NCBI RefSeq assembly: GCF_002368195.1
Contig: NZ_AP018178.1
Span: 8,886,645 to 8,950,644 of the forward strand
DNA length: 64,000 nt
Direction of reading: 5' to 3'
Source: Calothrix sp. NIES-2100
GTDB taxonomy: Bacteria; Cyanobacteriota; Cyanobacteriia; Cyanobacteriales; Nostocaceae
Positions 16,500 to 25,903 of this stretch are shown here, piece after piece (the first letter of the stretch is position 1; every line of letters begins with the position of its first letter). Both the position numbers and the translations under genes were made by a program. Under the pieces are notes generated by a model that saw only the letters and a program-made list of their open reading frames with translations, was not told where the DNA came from and made no database searches.

Positions 16500-17555
16500 C
16501 TATAAAAACCAACCGTAAGAATGTAACCCTTTACCTAAAAGATTCACACCCAAATAGCAAACCCAAACAACAATCAAGCCACTAGCAGCTAAAATTGCCG
16601 GACGACGACCTTGCCAACCGCGAGTAATTCTGGCGTGGAGGTAGGCGGCGAAAACTAACCAAGTGATTAATGCCCAAGTTTCTTTAGGGTCCCAACTCCA
16701 ATAAGAACCCCATGCTTCATTAGCCCAAACAGCACCGGCAATAATCCCAATTGTCAGTAAGGGAAATCCCAAACCAATAATGCGATAGCTAATATTATCT
16801 AGAGTCTCAGCTAAACTCAGCCGTTGGGGTGAAAGGGATTCAGCATCTGTGACGGTTTCCGACTGCGGCGCAGTTACTAAATCTAAAACTGCGGTTTTAC
16901 CGTTACCATTGCTATTGCTTTCATAGCGTACAAAACCATTATTTTCAGCCGCAGCTACTTGAGGTTCAGTAACTAATTCACCTGCTTTGTGTAACTTATA
17001 GCCATTGCTGCGATAGCCACCAGTACCAACAGAACTGCCTTGTAGTTGGATATTTTGACCGCGAGTGACAATGAGAAAAGCGATCGCTAGCAATGAACCC
17101 ACCATCAAAGCCGCATAACTTAACATCATTACACTAACGTGCATCATCAGCCAATTAGACTTGAGTGCCGGTACTAAAGGTTCTGCCACTTGCATTTGCG
17201 ATGGTAGTGTTAGGGTGGCAAAAGCTGTAATCCCCATCGCCACAGGGGCTGTTACCACTCCCACTAAGCGACTGCGACTAGAATTTTCGGCAATCAGATG
17301 AACGGCGGTAATACCCCAAGTCAAGAAAAACAGCGATTCATACAAATTACTCAGAGGAAAATAGCCCGCTTCTATCCATCTTGCCCCTAATAAGGTCGCT
17401 ATACACAAATTTGCGATCGCCATTCCAGCTGTCCCCATAGCAGCAAAGGCCGGCAGATTCGGAAAAGCCGCCCCTACCCAATACACCAGCATGGTGAGGA
17501 ATAAGACAGCAAAGGAAGCATTATCCAGCCAGTTCTGGAGTACAACCAGATTCAT
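16500..17555 (-). CDS. ccsA: Cytochrome c biogenesis protein CcsA (System II, ResC-like)
   Basis: Membrane haem-handling protein that, with CcsB (Ccs1), attaches haem to apocytochromes c on the luminal side. It has 351 residues and about eight transmembrane helices. The Trp-rich haem motif WGSYWSWDPKETWALITWL near the C-terminus is diagnostic, and conserved His residues occur at MMHVSVMMLSYA and AYLHARITRGW. A hydrophilic insertion of about 65 residues (roughly 176-240) separates the helix groups. GGGGAGA precedes the ATG. Many databases label this same protein CcsB. The partner gene is not in the window. Confidence 0.9.
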   Translation of the reverse strand: MNLVVLQNWLDNASFAVLFLTMLVYWVGAAFPNLPAFAAMGTAGMAIANLCIATLLGARWIEAGYFPLSNLYESLFFLTWGITAVHLIAENSSRSRLVGVVTAPVAMGITAFATLTLPSQMQVAEPLVPALKSNWLMMHVSVMMLSYAALMVGSLLAIAFLIVTRGQNIQLQGSSVGTGGYRSNGYKLHKAGELVTEPQVAAAENNGFVRYESNSNGNGKTAVLDLVTAPQSETVTDAESLSPQRLSLAETLDNISYRIIGLGFPLLTIGIIAGAVWANEAWGSYWSWDPKETWALITWLVFAAYLHARITRGWQGRRPAILAASGLIVVWVCYLGVNLLGKGLHSYGWFL

Positions 17556-17650
17556 AAAATGTTCTCCCCAGTCGATTCTTTAAAAATATTCATTCTGACT
17601 TTTCTGATCCTAGCTGCTTAGAGGTTATTGGGTCATAGGTTTTTTAAAAG

Positions 17651-17745
17651 TGGGCATGGGGCATGGGGCATTGGGCATTGGGCATTTCTTATTGATCTCC
17701 CTTGTCCTCCTTGTCCTCCTTGTCCCTCTTGTCCCCCTGCTTCCT
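17651..17745. repeat. STRR arrays (GGGCATT and CCTTGTC types)
   Basis: Heptamers of GGGCATT/GGGCATG (17652-17686), followed by TTGTCCTCC-type units (17698-17740), fill the gap between ccsA and the DUF3352 gene. Confidence 0.8.
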
Positions 17746-17750
17746 AGCCC

Positions 17751-19451
17751 CTAAGAGTGATCGCTTTTCTTCAGCGCCAGAAAAATATCATAGCGGGTAC
17801 TGCGATTGTCGCTGACAGCAGTTGTCACACCAATAGAACGGGTTGCTGCTAACCAATTTTGCTGATTGGGAAATAACGTTGGTAGGGGAAAATTTTTCGC
17901 TGTCTGTTCAACATCCAAGAAAAATTGACCATTTGTGGGATTGGGTTCTGAAGGTACTGTTTGTTGAAAAGGGATGGTGCTGGCTAGGGTATTGCTGGGT
18001 CTGGGAACGATTTTATCGGCAATCGGCGCACCTAATAGTAAAAAAGCAACATCTCCATCTAACCAGCCGTGGGTAGCGATTAAGTTGTCATTCAGTCCCA
18101 CCCAGTTGACAACGGATTTACCAGCTACTTTTCCTGGTTGAATTTGAAACTGGTATTGAGTTTTCATCACATCATCGAGCTGTTTTAGGGATGTTTCCGC
18201 TAAAGTGCGATCGCTTGCCTGTACCATAAACAGCAGCCCAGCCCGAAATTTTGCGATAGAAGGATCTTTTGGGATATTGGGAATGACTGATAAAGAAAAC
18301 TCGCCTTTCATCCACCGCAGTAAATCTCGATCTAAATCCAAATTTGTCCAGGATTTCACACCACCTCGCAGCTGTTCTGGGGTGATTGGCGAGAGGGGAT
18401 TTCCTTGGGATGTTAAAACATAGTCTCCCCACAACCGTTGTAAATTCCCGCCCGAAAGCATCATCAAGGTTTCGGCGGGAACTAGGCTTGGCATTCTCCC
18501 GGCTTTATTCTCCACCGCCAGCACCCTTTGACTATTTGGGTTGAGCCAAGAAACACCTTTTAAACGTATTCCTTGTGGTTCTAAGTTAATTGTGCCTGCT
18601 AAACCTTGGTTATTTTGAAGTTGAGCTAAAACTTGGGCAGGTAATTGGCGATTGGGTGCAGCTGCCGCTATCCTCGCAGCTGTGGGCACATTGACATAAA
18701 ACTGAGCAAATGGTTGGTAATTAGCAATTTTAGGAAAATTTTCGCCAAATCCCCCGCTTGTTGCTAAAGAGGTTTTATTTTTATAAGCATCAATCGCTCG
18801 TTCTGTCGCTTTGGGATTATCAGTAATTACTAAGAACTGCCCATCTAATAATGTTGCGGAGATGTTTTCCCCTGTTTGTCCATCGGTTTGTTTGATCGCG
18901 AATCCTTGATAGGTGCGATCAATCCATTTGCTTTGTTTTAAGGTTTTAGGTTCTGCTAATAGGCTTTGAGCTTTTTGGGGGTTTTTTATGGGCAGAACCA
19001 TAACCATCGACTGCTGGCTACTAACAGCCTCTGCGTTAGTCGAAACTGGTTTGGGTGCGGGTTGACTAGCTTGGGGTGCGAGAATTGCTAGGGTGACTTC
19101 GTTACCCACCCAAGGTTGAATATCTTTTTGGAAGTCATAACCATTATTAGTGAGAAAGCGATCGCGCAACTTGACTAAATTCTTATCCAGTTCTGCTTGA
19201 GTTTCTTTTGTCCCATACTGCCGCAATTGCTGCCATTGTTTAGGATCTGTGGTTAAAGAAACCGCCAACAGGGCATCTTGAGGAATAATCGTCGCACCTA
19301 CGGGCAAATCTCTGGAAAATGGTTGGCCTTGAGTTAATAGCCAGTATGCTGCACTCCCCAAACCTATCAATAATCCAGCAGCAGAGAGTGTCAGCACCAA
19401 AGACGGTTTCTTTGTTTTCTTCATCGGAACAGACACAATAGGCAGTGCCAT
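17751..19451 (-). CDS. DUF3352 domain protein
   Basis: 566 residues with one N-terminal membrane anchor (about 15-40) and a large exported part. The segment VGATIIPQDALLAVSLTTDPKQWQQL and the later FLVITDNPKATERAIDAYK are typical of the cyanobacterial DUF3352 group. Function is unknown. The start at 19451 is supported by GAGG 11 nt upstream; an alternative is Met10. The product probably sits on the periplasmic or luminal face. It precedes ccsA on the same strand with a repeat-filled gap of about 195 bp, so cotranscription is possible but not shown. Confidence 0.85.
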   Translation of the reverse strand: MALPIVSVPMKKTKKPSLVLTLSAAGLLIGLGSAAYWLLTQGQPFSRDLPVGATIIPQDALLAVSLTTDPKQWQQLRQYGTKETQAELDKNLVKLRDRFLTNNGYDFQKDIQPWVGNEVTLAILAPQASQPAPKPVSTNAEAVSSQQSMVMVLPIKNPQKAQSLLAEPKTLKQSKWIDRTYQGFAIKQTDGQTGENISATLLDGQFLVITDNPKATERAIDAYKNKTSLATSGGFGENFPKIANYQPFAQFYVNVPTAARIAAAAPNRQLPAQVLAQLQNNQGLAGTINLEPQGIRLKGVSWLNPNSQRVLAVENKAGRMPSLVPAETLMMLSGGNLQRLWGDYVLTSQGNPLSPITPEQLRGGVKSWTNLDLDRDLLRWMKGEFSLSVIPNIPKDPSIAKFRAGLLFMVQASDRTLAETSLKQLDDVMKTQYQFQIQPGKVAGKSVVNWVGLNDNLIATHGWLDGDVAFLLLGAPIADKIVPRPSNTLASTIPFQQTVPSEPNPTNGQFFLDVEQTAKNFPLPTLFPNQQNWLAATRSIGVTTAVSDNRSTRYDIFLALKKSDHS

Positions 19452-19969
19452 TGAAACCTATACCTCATACTTACGAACTTATGACTTGATTGGTCAAGTA
19501 AACCAAAAGGTTTCCCATCTTCTAGGGCAGCTATAAGATTAATTTATCCACCCTGGATAGTGATGCTCCTTTGAGCATCAACTTTCCCAACAACACAAAG
19601 CCTTGTTTTTGTGGTTAATCACCTTTGGTAACACACTTTAGTTTATTTCGCAGGACAAAGTGGAAATTTTCCCAAAGTAAATCCCTTATCCCAAGCGATC
19701 TGAGGATATAACTAACTTGACAAAGCTGCAAGTCAGTTGCTTTTACTGTGACATGAGTGCGCGCTAAAAAACCGATGAAATCTGGCTTAAGAGCAACAAC
19801 AGGGAGACTTTTTACTTAAACACGCAACAAGTCCCACACCGCCGCAACAGGCGCGGATGTAGGACGGACAGTCAGTTACAGTCGCGACATCAATTTTTGG
19901 ACGGCGGAAGATTTATCCCGATGCTGTTACCAGTTAACCATCAACCGTCAACCATCAACACAAACTGAA
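19452..19969. other. Intergenic region before the DUF3352 gene
   Basis: 518 bp without a convincing ORF. A short heptamer stretch (AACCATCAACCGTC, 19932-19962) borders the fusion gene. The rest holds no RNA gene I can identify; it should include the DUF3352 promoter. Confidence 0.5.
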
Positions 19970-21949
19970 CTATAAATTAGTCAGCAACCGTGCCTTTCTC
20001 AGAATAAATGTCAATAAAGTTTCTTGTTGGGAAATTATTTCCGCCTTGACTTCCATTCCTGGTTGAATGGGATAGGAGCGATCGCCTTTTTGTAAATTCA
20101 GTTTCTCTGGTTCAATAGTCACCTCATAATAAGGCGCAGTTGCAGTCATAGGATTATTTTGAGGTTCTTCAATCACATCGGCGCTAATACTCCTCACAGC
20201 ACCGTGCAATATCCCATAATCTGGGTAAGGGTAAGCAGAAATTCGCATTTGCACTTTACCTTCTTGGCAATCAGTAACTTTTGGCGATTTACAAACCTTT
20301 ACTTTACTAATATCCTCCACGCTGACATTAGCTTTGACTACCAAAGGAGCCTCAGAAGGCGCAACTTGAGCGATCGCTTCTCCTGGGCGCACTAATTGCT
20401 GCGGATTTCGCAATTCTAACTTCAAAATAGTCCCTGTTTCTGGAGAACGAATCATCGTTAATTGCAGTTGTTTTTCTATTTGTCCTAAGTCTTTTTTAGC
20501 GCTGTTAATTATACTTTGCAGTTCGAGTTTCCGCTGGTTCAAACTGTTTTCTTCTTGCTTCAATCGTGCCAAACTTCCTGCACCTGTGGCACGTTCTTGA
20601 GCGATTTTTTCCTGTGCCATTGCGAGAATAGCATCACTAGGATTGGTTGCTGCTGCTGCTGGTTTGTATTTGCTAGTAGCTGCGGCTAAAGCTTGTTGTT
20701 GCCTTTCGATCACTTGTTTTTGAGCTTCTAAAGTCGCTTTTTGTGACAATAGAGATTGTTGCTGCTGTTCTAGTGCTAGTTGCACCTCTTCCAATTGATT
20801 TTTAGAAATTGAACCAGAGGTCGCAATACTGAGATAGCGATCGCGCTTCAATTTAGCCGCTTTCAATGCTGCTTCTGTCGCTTTCACATTCGCTTGCATT
20901 GATTTAAAATCAAATTCGGCTTTTTGTAATTCATCCTGAGCAATTTTAATATTTGCCTGGACTTCTTCTAGTTGTCCGCTAGTCGAGACAGTGGTTTGCT
21001 GATATTCTCTTTGGGTGCGTTGCAAATCTGCTGTCGCCGATGCGATCGCCCTCTGATTCCGGTCTGTTTCTGCGGCTATTTGTCTATCCACAGCCCTAAT
21101 TTGCGCATCCAGTTGCATCAGTTGCATTTCATTCTGCTGGATATTCCCTAGAAGTTGACTTTTTTTAATTTGTAGTTGGCTATCATCAATGGTGGCAATA
21201 ATATCTTGTGTCTTCACCATCTGATTCTCTTTGACAAGAATACTTTTAACCGTTCCTTCTTGTGCTGCTTGTACTAAACGTATTTCTCCAGAAGGACGCA
21301 CATTTGCAGGTGCTTTCACAACTACTTTATATTGAATAACCGCAGATAAAATAACCCCTGTGACAACAGTTGCAATTAAAAACAGCCCTCCTACTTCTAC
21401 CCACCGAGTTGTATTCGGTAAAATTTCCTCTGTCTGAATTACATCCAGAAAAGTAGGAGTATTTTCTTGGATAACTATTCCTGACATCGGCAATTCAGAA
21501 CTTTTTTGAATATTGACAATTTGTGAATCGGATATTGGCTGTTGAGGAATAATTTTACTAATTAACCCAGGTGCTAACTGAGTATAGCCTTTTTCCACCA
21601 AGCGAATTGAATCTCTCAGTTCTCCTGGAGATGCATCTTTTAGTATATAACCACATGCTCCCGCATTTAAGGCTGCCTGAATATATTGATGCTTGTCATA
21701 ACCACTCAATACTAAAACTTTCGTCTTCGGAAATCTTTCACTAATAATCTTTGTCGCTTTAATACCATCCATCTCTGGCATTTCCATATCTATAATCGCG
21801 ACATCTGGATGTAAATTAGCGACTTGGAGAATAGCGGTTTTTCCATTATCTGCTACTCCCACTACTTCTAAATCTGTTTCTTTGAGAATCAATGACTTTA
21901 AGTAATCTCTAATATATTCTTGGTCATCTACCAGCAAAACTCTAATCAT
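19970..21949 (-). CDS. Receiver-domain / HlyD membrane fusion protein
   Basis: 659 residues in two recognisable parts. Residues 1-135 form a NarL-type receiver: acidic pair Asp8-Asp9, phospho-acceptor Asp54 in AIIDMEMPEMDG, Ser82, and Lys104 in GYILKDASPGEL. Where the helix-turn-helix normally follows there is a linker (136-182), one transmembrane helix (about 186-206) and a complete HlyD adaptor. The adaptor has a lipoyl half (APANVRPSGEIRLVQAAQEGTVKSILV), a long coiled coil (about 258-500) and a second lipoyl/beta-barrel half (IRSPETGTILKLEL, LVRPGEAIAQVAP). It should join an ABC exporter to an outer-membrane channel, with the receiver in the cytoplasm. It is divergent from a GG-leader peptide and its C39 exporter. 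No frameshift is visible, so the fusion appears genuine. No kinase gene is nearby. Confidence 0.9.
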   Translation of the reverse strand: MIRVLLVDDQEYIRDYLKSLILKETDLEVVGVADNGKTAILQVANLHPDVAIIDMEMPEMDGIKATKIISERFPKTKVLVLSGYDKHQYIQAALNAGACGYILKDASPGELRDSIRLVEKGYTQLAPGLISKIIPQQPISDSQIVNIQKSSELPMSGIVIQENTPTFLDVIQTEEILPNTTRWVEVGGLFLIATVVTGVILSAVIQYKVVVKAPANVRPSGEIRLVQAAQEGTVKSILVKENQMVKTQDIIATIDDSQLQIKKSQLLGNIQQNEMQLMQLDAQIRAVDRQIAAETDRNQRAIASATADLQRTQREYQQTTVSTSGQLEEVQANIKIAQDELQKAEFDFKSMQANVKATEAALKAAKLKRDRYLSIATSGSISKNQLEEVQLALEQQQQSLLSQKATLEAQKQVIERQQQALAAATSKYKPAAAATNPSDAILAMAQEKIAQERATGAGSLARLKQEENSLNQRKLELQSIINSAKKDLGQIEKQLQLTMIRSPETGTILKLELRNPQQLVRPGEAIAQVAPSEAPLVVKANVSVEDISKVKVCKSPKVTDCQEGKVQMRISAYPYPDYGILHGAVRSISADVIEEPQNNPMTATAPYYEVTIEPEKLNLQKGDRSYPIQPGMEVKAEIISQQETLLTFILRKARLLTNL

Positions 21950-22853
21950 ATATTTTGATATTAAAAAACTATTGTTTTGCTCAAGATATAGCCGAAAAAT
22001 CCGCCTATATCAAAAAACTGAGGACTTGTAAAGCAGACTCATCATTAAACTAAAATTGACTTCTGTACAACAGTGTTAGCCTTTTCAACCTGACTTTTAA
22101 AATTTTTATCTTTGTGTGTTTTGCGTTGAAAATTTCTGATATAAGGAATTCTTAGCTGGTGACTTTTCGTTTTACCTCTGTGGTTTACCAGTAATTTATT
22201 TAAACATAGAGCCAAAAAATTTAAAAAAAATTTAAACAAAGTTTTCCCACACACTTAAATTATAGTACAAACGCACATATGCATAAAAATGTGTGTTTTT
22301 GGAGAAAGGATTTATATTATTGACTGTTTTTAAATCGTAATTTTCCTACTGTAAAAAAATATATCATCATCGGTAAATTTTTTGTCTTTATCAGCAAATT
22401 TTTCAATTTTATTCAGTGTAACTTGATATTAAACACTTGTATTAATGTATAAAAAATTACTTTTATTTTTTGACTATGCACTAGTAAAAATATCAATTTT
22501 AAAACCCCCAACAATGCTTTAATTATCAAGTTTTATCTCTCTAAATATTTATTTTTTATTACCGATCATCACTGAATAAATAATGATTAAATTATTACTT
22601 AACAGGATTTTATTTAAAAAACTTAAAAAAGACTGTACTTTTTTTTTAAGATGCTGTAATTTGATAGCCATGAGCTTAAGACCTAACCAGAATTACCAAA
22701 AAAATAGCCATTTTGGCTTGATTTTTTTGTAACTCATGTTATGTAGAGCATTTTTGTTTTTTTGCAGATGAATTTCCTAACATCTGTAATTACTAAAAAT
22801 GTAGAAAAGCTCATAAATATCAAAATTAACATTCCAAAATAAGGAAGTTTATC
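21950..22853. other. Long AT-rich divergent control region
   Basis: 904 bp between the minus-strand fusion gene and the plus-strand precursor gene. The DNA is strongly AT-rich with many A and T runs. I see no convincing ORF (a 69-codon minus frame at 22045-22254 has no ribosome site and odd composition), no RNA gene and no heptamer array. It must hold both promoters and possibly a long leader for the precursor mRNA. Confidence 0.55.
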
Positions 22854-23081
22854 ATGATGATCAACTCTGAAAATCAATTGCTTTCTATTGATGAAAGCTG
22901 CTTATCTGATTTGTCTGATGAAAATCAATCAACAATTTCCGGTGGTACTTTAGGTTTACTGGTTGCGCTTTTGAGTTGGTGTGCGCCAAAAAAATATGTA
23001 GCGCCCTGTCCACCTCCAAAACCTGTATGCCCACCTCCACCACCTGTATGTGAGCCTCCAAAACCAACATCTTGCTATTAA
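22854..23081 (+). CDS. Double-glycine leader peptide precursor (bacteriocin/RiPP-like), Cys/Pro-rich core
   Basis: A 75-residue peptide with a strong ribosome site (AAGGAAG, 22841-22847); ATG at 22854 or 22857. Residues 1-31 are an acidic leader ending LSDENQSTISGG, the classic cut site of C39 peptidases. The predicted mature core (32-75) begins with hydrophobic TLGLLVALLSW. It continues as a Pro-rich tract with Cys at 43, 52, 59, 66 and 74, arranged as CPPPKPV, CPPPPPV, CEPPKPTS, C. The matching exporter lies 605 bp downstream. The leader resembles cyanobacterial putative bacteriocin precursors; the core is unlike a typical lantibiotic, and no modification enzyme lies nearby. Disulfides or extracellular cross-linking are possible fates. 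Activity is unknown. Confidence 0.8.
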   Translation: MMINSENQLLSIDESCLSDLSDENQSTISGGTLGLLVALLSWCAPKKYVAPCPPPKPVCPPPPPVCEPPKPTSCY

Positions 23082-23686
23082 TCAAAGCAAGGAGATAGCA
23101 AACATCAATTATCTAACCTTGTGGTGCGGGCATCTTGCCTCCTTCTTACCTTTGACAGGCAACAACACCATCCCACAAGAAATAACTTTGGATGTTTTGT
23201 TATTTAGCAGTCCCAATCGTTGCTTGGGTGTAATTAAAAATGGTTAGCATCAGCTTTAATGTAGAAATGCGGCTAATAGGGATAGCCGCACTCTATATCG
23301 CCTTAGTCATTTAATGGCTTATGCATACCATAGCATTAGCTGGTTGTAAAAGCTATATTTTTAGCTAATATTTACAGCCAGCTCATGCCTTGATTACTTT
23401 AATTACTTTAGGTTTTGGATTCTGAAATATTAAAAATAAAAATTTATTAATCACAATTCATTAAAATCCACTTTCAAAAAACGAGCCTACGGTTAGAGAA
23501 GACAGTTTACTGCATTCATTGAGGCAGTGAAAAAACCTGTCTGTTGAATGCTTCTGTCTTCCTGCTCTCTGTATCAACCACACTCAAGTTAAAAGCCTGA
23601 CATGAAAAATTCGCAGATCAAATATAACAGCTATATAATCATTTAATTTTTAGTATCAATCGCCACATAAAAAATAATTTTCATCT
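23082..23686. other. Intergenic region between precursor and exporter
   Basis: 605 bp with no convincing second precursor gene. A hairpin with 8-bp arms TGCGGCTA/TAGCCGCA (23268-23290, loop of 7) lacks a T tract, so it is a weak terminator candidate. The exporter therefore may have its own promoter here. Confidence 0.5.
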
Positions 23687-25834
23687 ATGAAGAAATACCC
23701 AGTTGTGATACAGCACAGTGAAGAAGACTGTGGGGCGGCTTGTGTTGCTTCTATTCTCAAATTTTATGGGCGTAATTTATCTATTAACCGTATCCGCGAG
23801 TCCATAGGTAGCGGTCAACTGGGAACTACTTTGTTAGGTTTAAGACGTGGAACAGAAGCTTTAGGTCTTTATACTCGAACTGGTAAAGCATCAGATAATT
23901 TTCTCAAAAAACTGTCAAAAATGCCACTACCTGCGATTATCCATTGGCAAGGATATCATTGGGTAGTTTTGTATGGTCAGCGTGGTAAACAATATATTAT
24001 TGGCGACCCCGCAATAGGTATTCGTTATCTGTCTCAGCAGGAACTCATTGAAGGTTGGCAAAATGGAGTCGTGTTATTACTCCAACCAGATGCAAATCGT
24101 TTTTTTGCAGAACCCGATGACAAACTTAATAATTTTGAAAAGGTTATTCAGGGTATCTTGCCATACCGAGGTCTGATTCTAGAAGCCTTGGTGATTTCCC
24201 AATTAATTGGCTTATTGTCTTTAGCCTCTCCTTTCCTGATACAAATTCTCACTGATGATGTTTTAGTGCGGGGTGATGCTGATTTGCTAATCTCTCTAGT
24301 ATTAGCAGTAATTGTCATGCACTTTGTCAACGCCAGCTTAGAGTTAGTGCAAAATATGCTGATTGCTAATTTTGCCCAACGCTTTCAGTTAAAGCTGATG
24401 TTAGAATTTGGACAAAAAATCTTAAATTTACCTTTGAAATACTATGAAGCTCGTCGTAGTGGAGAAGTAGCCAGCAGACTCAGAGATATTGAGAAAATTA
24501 ATAGTTTTATTGCCCAAGGCGTAATTGGTTTTCCAACCAGATTGTTTATGGCAATAGTTTGCTTATGTTTGATGTTTTATTACAGTTGGAAATTATCCTT
24601 ATTTTCTCTATTAATTGCGGCTTTAATGAGCATCAGTACAATAGCATTTCTACCTATTGTCCAGCAAAAAATCCGGAAATATATGGTTTTGGATGCCGAA
24701 AATCAAGGTGTGTTAGTAGAAATTTTTAAAGGTGCATTAACCCTGAAAACTACTACCGCTGCGGCACAGTTTTGGGAAGAATTACAAAGCCGTTTTAGCC
24801 GCTTGACTAAATTATCTTTAACAACAATCCAAATTCAAATCATTAATCAAAAATTTTCTGGGCTAGTTAATAATATTGGTAGTACAATTTTATTATTACT
24901 CGGTAGTCAACTTGTTATTAGTAAAGAATTAACCATAGGTCAATTACTGGCATTTGCTAGCTTGACTGCTAATGTCACTGGGTTATTTAGTTTTATTATC
25001 GGTATTGTGGATGAATTTGCCGAGGTACAAACTGCTAATACCCGTATCCAAGAAGTTATTAACAGTACCCCTGAATCTTCTCCAGAGACACAGAAACCTT
25101 GGGCAAATATTCCTGATAATACAGATATTATTTGTAGCAAATTAAATTTTTATTATGCTGGTAGGGTAGACTTATTAGAAGATTTTTCAGTCACCATTCC
25201 TGGTGGTCAAGTTATTGCCTTAATTGGCAAATCAGGTTGTGGCAAAAGTACCTTAGCAAAATTAATTGCCGGGTTACATACAGTTCAATCTGGCAATATC
25301 CGCTATGGCGTTTATAATCAGCAAGATTTATCTTTAGAATCTTTACGAAAACAAGTAGTTCTCGTCCCGCAAGATGCTCATTTTTGGAGTCGCTCAATTA
25401 TTGAAAACTTCCGCTTAGGTTCTCCAAATGTCAGTTTTGAAGAAATTGTCAACGCCTGTCAGATTACCCTTGCTGACGAATTTATTAGTAAGTTACCAGA
25501 CACATATCAAACAGTGTTAGGAGAATTTGGCGCTAATATTTCCGGTGGACAAAGACAAAGACTAGCACTAGCACGCGCCATAGTCCATAATCCACCTATA
25601 CTAATTTTAGATGAATCTACAGCCGGACTTGACCCCAGCAGCGAATCAGAAGTTTTAGATAAACTTTTATTTTACAGAATCGGCAAAACTACAATTATCA
25701 TCAGCCACCGTCCTAGGGTGATTGAGCGTGCTGACTGGATTGTTTTTTTGGAAAAGGGAAAATTAAAAATGGAAGGAAAGGTAGATGAGTTACGTTCCTT
25801 ACCAGGCGACCATTTAGATTTTCTCACTCCGTGA
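23687..25834 (+). CDS. C39 peptidase-containing ABC peptide exporter
   Basis: 715 residues combining protease, membrane and ATPase parts. The N-terminal C39 domain has Gln9, catalytic Cys15 (EEDCGAAC), His91 (GYHWVVLYG) and Asp107 (IIGDPAIG); it should cut leaders after GG. Membrane helices follow (about 160-440). The ATPase has Walker A LIGKSGCGKST (about 512), signature ISGGQRQR (about 617), Walker B ILILDESTAGLD (about 640) and H-loop IIISHR. All active residues are present. With the divergent HlyD fusion it makes a type I secretion system for the small precursor upstream; the outer-membrane partner (TolC-like) is not in the window. Confidence 0.93.
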   Translation: MKKYPVVIQHSEEDCGAACVASILKFYGRNLSINRIRESIGSGQLGTTLLGLRRGTEALGLYTRTGKASDNFLKKLSKMPLPAIIHWQGYHWVVLYGQRGKQYIIGDPAIGIRYLSQQELIEGWQNGVVLLLQPDANRFFAEPDDKLNNFEKVIQGILPYRGLILEALVISQLIGLLSLASPFLIQILTDDVLVRGDADLLISLVLAVIVMHFVNASLELVQNMLIANFAQRFQLKLMLEFGQKILNLPLKYYEARRSGEVASRLRDIEKINSFIAQGVIGFPTRLFMAIVCLCLMFYYSWKLSLFSLLIAALMSISTIAFLPIVQQKIRKYMVLDAENQGVLVEIFKGALTLKTTTAAAQFWEELQSRFSRLTKLSLTTIQIQIINQKFSGLVNNIGSTILLLLGSQLVISKELTIGQLLAFASLTANVTGLFSFIIGIVDEFAEVQTANTRIQEVINSTPESSPETQKPWANIPDNTDIICSKLNFYYAGRVDLLEDFSVTIPGGQVIALIGKSGCGKSTLAKLIAGLHTVQSGNIRYGVYNQQDLSLESLRKQVVLVPQDAHFWSRSIIENFRLGSPNVSFEEIVNACQITLADEFISKLPDTYQTVLGEFGANISGGQRQRLALARAIVHNPPILILDESTAGLDPSSESEVLDKLLFYRIGKTTIIISHRPRVIERADWIVFLEKGKLKMEGKVDELRSLPGDHLDFLTP

Positions 25835-25903
25835 TTATACTGACTTTGGTTGAAGCTGGTTTTACATATCTCAGAAAAACCTGATAAGTGTAATTGTAGT
25901 TTA

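Noticed and set aside
22045..22254. 69-codon minus-strand frame in the divergent control region.
   Set aside because: AT-rich chance frame without ribosome site; Lys/Asn/Leu bias follows base composition.
23050..23247. Frame overlapping the precursor end, checked as a second peptide.
   Set aside because: GTG start inside the precursor, no GG leader and no ribosome site.
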